Assembly: GCA_910574455.1 (NCBI GenBank)
Contig: CAJSYZ010000002.1
Span: forward strand, 2,877,671 to 2,941,670
From: Trichaptum fuscoviolaceum
Taxonomy: Eukaryota > Basidiomycota > Agaricomycetes > Hymenochaetales > Trichaptaceae
Length of the DNA: 64,000 bases
Reading direction: 5' to 3'
The notes beneath the pieces are model-generated. The model saw nothing but the letters and a program-made list of their open reading frames with translations, did no database searches and had not been told where the DNA came from. Both the position numbers and the translations under genes were made by a program. Numbering within the stretch: the stretch's first letter is position 1; each line of letters begins with the position of its first letter. Shown here piece by piece: positions 58,901-64,000 of the stretch.

Positions 58901-60450
58901 GGGTCAGATGATTACAGCGAACCAACGACTCAGCAAACTTATTGCGTCGAGGGCAGACTTCAAAAGGCGTGGACTGCTGGACGATACGCTGGCTGAGGCT
59001 ACGTGGAAAGCCTTGCGAGACGTTTTGCGGAAAAATATATCAGAGACGGTCACGGATGACACTGAGAGGACCCGTAATCAAAGAGAGGAAATGCAACATC
59101 ATGGCGTACTATTTGTAGGTGCAGCCAATGATACAGAGGACTTCTTCGATGATATTGCGGCCAATCAAGAGCCAAATGAAATTGCAGATCTGGACGATTC
59201 GGAAGGTTTAGCGGATGGGCCACAGCGTGGTGCGGTTCATGGCAGAGGATTTGCTGAATGCCAGTTCCACTTGGGTGGCAGAAATGACCCTTTGAGCTTA
59301 ATGCTAATGGCTTCGAGACAGCGTCAGTAACACGTCTTTCTGATGCTGCACATCTAACTTCCTTGTTGTCGTCCACACAGAGTCCAGCAAGGTGTACCCT
59401 AAACAGCTCAGCGCTCTTGCGGCAAAAAAAGGCCATCCAGAGCTCCGACAGCTCCGACAACTCATAAAAAAGTACTTATTCAACAAGTACGAAAGGTGCA
59501 ACCACAACTCCGATTCAGAGTGCTCTGCTGGCATGGCCGAATCGGACTACAACAGATTTGAACACTTTGAACTGGATATGAGCAATGACTTTTCAGTTTT
59601 CCATTCGGCCACCGCTTTCTTTGCCTACCGTGGTGAATCGATTCCCATAGAACAAGCAATGAGGGAAGTGATTAGGTCTAGCCCCTCTTGGCGTGGAAAA
59701 CCTCGACGAGATGCAGTTCTTGTTCGAGTTAGCCCGGCAAAAAGGGATTTGCAGGAATGAGAGTTGCCCGTGTTATGCTTCTATTTTCCTTCACCGACAA
59801 AGTGGAACGTCACGAATGTGCTCTCGTCCAGTTTTACAAATGCGTTGGAGACTCGCCTGACCCAAAAACAAGTATGTGGATAGTCGAACCAGAGTACGAG
59901 TTCACGACCCCTACCTCTCAATCTGTCGCAAGTGGTCCTCAACAGAGTGCCAGTGGCAGAGCCACCTACCGCTCTAAGAGTTCGAAGTTTACCGTGATAG
60001 CTCTAGGGGATATCTTTCGGTTAGCTCACCTCCTTGGGGTCCCGAAGGGTGATGAATCTCCTCCGAAATCATTGGAACCGGAAGGCTCCTTGGACTTTTA
60101 CGATAAGTTTTATGTTAACAGATTCGCTGATATGCACATGCATGAAACATTATACGAAGCCAGATAACTTGAATAGAGTTAAATCCTATTTCTAGGCGTT
60201 AGCATGCCTGTGAGTATGTTGGCATATATGACTATATAATTTGTACCTTGAGAGAGCACGGCAAGGGCATGTCAAATATGATTTCAATGATTAGTATTCA
60301 AGTTGTGATGAGGTCATGGCGGTGTACCCTCCAAAATCCGAACTTGAAGTTATCCTTGACGAGGAGTCGGCGTTAGAAAACACTGGCAGTGGCACGCCGA
60401 GTCCGACTCCGAGTCGGGTTGGCACAGTACCACTGGCAGTGGCACCATGA
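54730..60450. mobile_element. Plavaka-type (CACTA-like) DNA transposon, ends unresolved
   Basis: The core is the transposase at 56179-60167. CACTGGCAG-type motifs cluster at 54750-54795 and 60375-60445, on both sides of the transposase and partly in inverted orientation, as subterminal repeats would be. I could not find clean terminal inverted repeats or a target duplication, so the limits are a guess. The divergent intron-dense gene may be a second ORF of the element, in which case the left end lies beyond 51.7 kb. Confidence 0.45.
56179..60167 (+). pseudogene. Plavaka transposase, inactivated
   Basis: Starts MPATRKKHDPFHFPPTIRC with a C2H2 finger (CTLPGCSRTFKSQSGRTRH). Plavaka signatures follow: SCRADFELADFLY, EEQMSAGNITKLL, DATRVGDVPWKSF, YDVWYRDP, MFVPVILGSDKTTVSVGTGN, NEYYPLYLSIGNI, LIAFLAIPK, DLISPDLLHQIIKGVFKDHL, ITENKHIYAVKQTWRRS. 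Three lesions: TGA at 56879-56881 where the family has Trp; a one-base loss near 57226 between DPLEVI and NLVDNPALESEF; a one-base loss near 59742 in an A run between VRVSPAK and GFAGMRVARVML. The last segment then runs to TAA at 60165-60167. About seven introns. Family knowledge supplies the expected residues. Confidence 0.85.
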
Positions 60451-61107
60451 CTAATTTGATTTGATGTATTATTCCATTATAGTGACCGCAGGCCCTTAAG
60501 TAGGGCCTATCATGATGATGGCGCACTTAGAATACATTGTAATTTAACACTACTGTAACTTGAATGTAATTGTAGAACTTGAAAGCGCAGAATAATTTTA
60601 ACAAACAAGAAAAAGTGCAAAGGGTATGATCAGATTGAGATATGCCGAATGACGGTATTGTGAGGCGAAGTGTTGCTTGAAAGACTCTCAGAGGGGAGTG
60701 CATACAGTTACAGGAATTGTTCAAGTGTTGATACAATATGTTGGTGATGGTTTTTATACAGTGCTCCGAGTCCGAGTCGATGGGGGGAACCGCTTTCGAG
60801 AATCCGAGAATCCGAGTCGGAGGCGTTCCGAGTGTATACTATTAGTAAATAAACTGATAGTACTAGTCGTAGTAAAAAACGGGCCGAGCTTTCAAATTGC
60901 CGGCACTCCGAGTCAGGCTCAGGCTCACGCAATTCCGGAACTTGAACACAGTGCCCTTCCTTTGAGCGGGAGAGAGAGAAAAAGCGAGGAATAAGTAGAA
61001 AAAGCCGGGTTCATTGAGTCGCGATGGCCGGGAACAGGTGGGGAAAGCGTTGTCCTTGATGTAGTGCAGGACTAGGTCATGCCTGGTACCCTTGCCCAGG
61101 GTTGATC
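60168..61107. other. Non-coding, rich in short palindromes
   Basis: Contains GACTCCGAGTC near 60402, CACTGGCAGTG near 60384 and 60433, repeated TCCGAG words at 60762-60830, and GTACTAGTCG-like words near 60860. No gene was seen. Probably transposon end sequence or older debris. Confidence 0.55.
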
Positions 61108-61690
61108 TCAATGTGAAGGGTTTATTTTTGAGTGACGTTTGGAGTGCTCCGAGTCGGCGGGTGTCTGCGTACACACTGGCAATCGACACTGGCACGTGAA
61201 GAGATAATGGGAGACCGGATCCGGAACTTGGCAATTGAAACAGAGAGGAGAGTCAGTGCACAATATGCGGGCCAAGTGAGTATTGAGTGGTGTGTATCCC
61301 GTCCGGAGTTGTGTGATGATCACACACTCGTTCCGGCTCCGATCCTTGCAGATTCTGCGAACTGCCCGAGACGGTGCAGTGAGGTCAACGGCGCGCAGTT
61401 TCTTCCCACTCTTCAATCTGATCCACTCCGTCTTCCAGCGCAAGGAGGATTGGAGTTTCCGGTCTGCAACATCGGGATGCTTCAGGCGTCCAACCTATCT
61501 CGAGTCGGAGAATTGTGCCGCGATTTCGGCTTTCGCGTCCACTCAGGCTTGTTCGCCGTTCGCGGCCATGTCTTCGTGGCTCGGTACCCAGTGAATAGTG
61601 ATTGCCAGAGTGGTTCATTGCTCAGGCTGCCGAAGTCGCTGGATTTCTGCCCAGAACGTTCTGAGTAAGTGCTGGCCCGGTTGTGCTTTG
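61108..61690 (-). pseudogene. Tad1-like LINE remnant (RNase H end and C-terminal Cys motif)
   Basis: On minus the translation has an RNase H end, AITIHWVPSHEDMAANGEQA, then a stop and VDAKAEIAAQFSDS, another stop, a linker with LRWKTEWIRLKSGKKLRAVD, and CVIITQLRTGYTPLNTHLAR with CFNCQVPDPVSHYLFTC. The QLRTGYTPLN and CxxC...HYLFTC pattern is the C-terminus of fungal Tad1-clade retrotransposons. Two in-frame stops and no reverse transcriptase nearby show it is a dead fragment. Confidence 0.7.
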
Positions 61691-61699
61691 GGTGTGTGG

Positions 61700-62348
61700 A
61701 TGACTTGAAGGCCAGGCGACTTTCCTTATATGTCTCACTGGCAGTGCTGTGGCGGCGTGTCTACTACACGCAGACATACTACTTACTCAGCCTACTAGTA
61801 GTAGCCTGGTCTGGGTACGTTACGAAAATAGCTAATAGTACTAGTACCGCAGCCACTCAGGCTGCAACTACTCTATAAAGTATGACTTGAAGAAGCTTCA
61901 ATGCCAGGTCCTCGCCCTTTGCCCTCCTCGTCCTCGCTCATTCATCTGAAAAGTAGTATGTCCTTTCCTCCCGTGTCACTATCCTTCCCGCATTCAACTA
62001 TTGTCTGCTCTCCCATTCCCCTTATTATTACTGACTGTCTCTTGCAGCTTTTATTCACAATACGATGAATCCGGGCAACCGAGACCGGATGAAGCGTCCG
62101 AGTCGTCCCGGCGGCTCACTGGCACAGCAAGTCAATGCCAGCCTCAGGCTGCCAAGTGGCAGCTCTTTGAATTTGGAAGTGAGTTATGTCTTGGCGTCTT
62201 ATACTACAATTTCAAATTTGTTATCTCACATCCAACTTGGACTTGAAGTCATCGCCGGTGGGCCGGGCTCAGGTACTAGTATGTACTGCTGTTTAATTGA
62301 AATTTTCACCATGCTGAATGTCACCGATCCCCCATTTACCTCAATTAG
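61700..62348. other. Spacer with palindromic words, no gene seen
   Basis: Contains CACTGGCAGTG near 61736, CTACTAGTAGTAG near 61793, TAGTACTAGTACC near 61840 and GGTACTAGTATGTACT near 62273. Short upstream exons of the next gene could be here. Confidence 0.5.
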
Positions 62349-64000
62349 CCATTTAGAAGGCCAGTGGCGACACTGAACTCCGAGTCGAGTTTTTATACCT
62401 GTCAGTATTATATCGGGATTCGGTCCAACCCTCCTCTGGTTGGCAGATCGAACCATGATCGGCGGCGAAAAGAGGACCATCAACATCGGGGAAAAGAAAA
62501 GTTCTTGAACGTCCTCGACAACGACTGCCCTCTGATCGGGCAATGGCCCGTTTTGCTACCTATATTTGAAGACGCTTTTGATCGCTTTCACGTCAGGCAT
62601 ACCGTGACATGCATAGATATATGCAAGATTGGATATCATAAAGACGGGAAGGGGGAAGACGGGAGGTCAGATCCTGTTGTCGTGTGGATTGGAGTAATAC
62701 CGTCCGAGTTGGAGGTGCTTATGCCCTCCGACTACGAGAGGCCTGTTGGTGATGTTTATTGTGAATGCGCCGACGCGATTAGAAGCTCCATTCGCAAGCG
62801 CTGGACATTCAAGTTATCAGGGCGGTTCGAGGTAGAATTTCGCGAGGCCATAGAATTTCGTCATGTCGACACCGACGAACAAGCTGATCATGATGCAGAC
62901 CCCCTGGTCTATATGGCTATAAACCAAATCCCACCTGAGACGTATGTCCCTGTACCTGATGTTGAACAACCGAATCCCGAACCTCAACCGAACGCTGCAC
63001 CTCTCAGGGAAGTGGATGACGAAGTTTGGGGTCAGCTCGTCCTCATGCTGCCACCCGTTCCTGACCCCTCACAATCTGATCTGGGATCATTCATGCAACG
63101 GATGTTGCACAAGGTCCAGACCACTGTCTCACACGCTATATCGGTGCAACCAGGCGTTGCTGTCAGCCCCCGAGGAAAGCGATCGTACGGAACTCTGGGA
63201 CTTGTTGTGCAGATTCCAGTTCAGTCGGAAGGACAGGAAGCCAGGCTTCTATCGCACTTCATAACGTGTCGTCATGTATTGCTTCCAGACACCATCTCAC
63301 ATATCGACAATAGAGTCGAGAACGCCACCGCCTACAACTTGAAACGCGTGCAAATTGCACCTACGATCCACTACGATTATGTTTACAAATCGTACCTGAG
63401 TTCGGTGGAGGAGGAACTTCTAGAGAAATTGTTACGCCATGCACAGACCCGGGTTGACTACGTACAGGCTATAGCAGACGTGCAACAAGTAAGGAGCGAA
63501 CTGAACAACTTCAAAACTCAGCTTCAGACATGGCATGCGGATACTAGTGACAACTCAAACACCCTGGTCATCGGCGCAGTAGTCTATTCGCCTTCACCAA
63601 GGCGCGAGAACTACCGAAGCATGTACGACCGCGATATTGCTGTCGTCCAGCTGTGCCATACCGTAATGGCTAACACAGTGGTCCCATACTATAACGTTTT
63701 GAACTTCGGTATCTACGCGCAGGACAACACTATTTTGAACAGGATACGAACATTTTTCAATGAGCAACATGAGTTATATCCCGAAAATAACTCGTTGCCT
63801 ATCAGGGCCGATATCATCCCGAGCGCTGAGATGAATGTTTCGATCCCAGTTATAAAAGCTGGTGCTTCCACCGGTGTGACAGTCGGCATGGCCAACCCTA
63901 TGGAGGCAATCTCCTTCGTCCGCGTCAATGTGTGCTATCGCAACAACCGTCCCACATACATTCTCACGTATGACCAACACCTGTACTGGACCGTGTATTC
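62349..64000 (+). CDS. Large ORF with trypsin-like fold, Agaricomycete family (3' partial)
   Basis: One frame is open from 62349 to the window end (550 codons); its first ATG is at 62721. The N-terminal domain has VRHTVTCIDICKIGYHKDG, DPVVVWIGVIPSELEVL and FEVEFREAIEFRHVDTDEQA, resembling an unnamed Agaricomycete family as I recall it. The second part looks like a chymotrypsin fold: a His in SHFITCRHVLLPD, an Asp in MYDRDIAVVQL, and KAGASTGVTVG, the KxGxxTGxTxG-like strand that precedes GDSG in such proteins. The catalytic Ser would lie beyond the window. A helical insert (VEEELLEKLLRHAQ) separates His and Asp. It may begin with an upstream exon spliced at about 62446. Confidence 0.6.

Noticed and set aside
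59735..59765. Programmed frameshift in the transposase
   Set aside because: The slippery sequence is not a canonical heptamer, and two other lesions show the gene is decayed.
50874..60488. Shared word CATTATAGTGACCG at about 50874 and 60475 as possible element ends
   Set aside because: A 14-base match is expected by chance in a 64-kb window, and one copy spans the nucleoporin start codon.
1..64000. tRNA, rRNA or CRISPR features
   Set aside because: No convincing tRNA T-arm with a matching acceptor stem was found by eye, and no rRNA segments or spaced direct-repeat arrays. A tRNA scan would be needed to exclude tRNAs fully.
1..64000. Biosynthetic gene cluster
   Set aside because: The nitrilase and SnoaL-like genes are isolated among housekeeping genes, with no synthase, P450 cluster or pathway regulator.

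Overview
This is a nuclear window from a filamentous basidiomycete, most likely an agaricomycete. The reasons are short GT-AG introns (about 50-70 nt) in nearly every gene, fungal orthologues throughout (Bck1, Cdc3 septin, Gid8, Med16, Sts1/Cut8), and a Plavaka-type (CACTA-like) transposase plus an unnamed protein family that I know mainly from Agaricomycetes. No rRNA, tRNA, CRISPR or prokaryotic element was recognised. Gene models were spliced by eye from reading frames, splice signals and remembered family motifs.

Region 1 (1-50.9 kb) is a dense housekeeping block with genes on both strands. In order: INCENP (+, 5' partial); a foldback MITE; a TPR-MYND protein (-); septin Cdc3 (-); an orphan ORF (-); a nitrilase (-) divergent from a CXXC zinc-binding DUF866 protein (+); an IQM-like calmodulin-binding protein (-); a Bck1-like MAPKKK (-); Gid8 (-); Rrp15 (-) divergent from an ankyrin-DIL protein (+); a SnoaL-like protein (+); a rhomboid protease (+); Med16 (-) divergent from proteasome assembly chaperone 3 (+); Sts1/Cut8 (+); Snu13 (-); a mitochondrial helical-repeat protein (+); a Rex4-like exonuclease that seems to have lost its catalytic residues (+); a mitochondrial carrier (-); a MARCH-type RING-CH ligase (+); and nucleoporin Nup155/170 (-). 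They serve separate core functions (cytokinesis and chromosome segregation, cell-wall signalling, proteasome assembly and targeting, ribosome biogenesis and splicing, nuclear pore). They do not form a pathway cluster.

Region 2 (about 51-64 kb) is a transposon-rich island. A decayed Plavaka transposase (+) carries one nonsense codon and two frameshifts. It faces a divergent, intron-dense gene (-) built from many small exons with basic patches and ending in an acidic hexanucleotide-coded tract. Further right are a Tad1/LINE RNase H remnant (-) and the start of a large ORF (+) with a trypsin-like fold that runs off the window. Short odd palindromes (GACTCCGAGTC, CACTGGCAGTG, TACTAGTA) are scattered through this island.

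The most unusual points are the near-perfect 712-bp foldback element with TA flanks, the catalytically dead Rex4 paralogue, the paired transposase/accessory gene island with its palindromes, and extreme gene structures: exons of 3, 6, 8 and 13 nt, and two GC-AG introns in SNU13.
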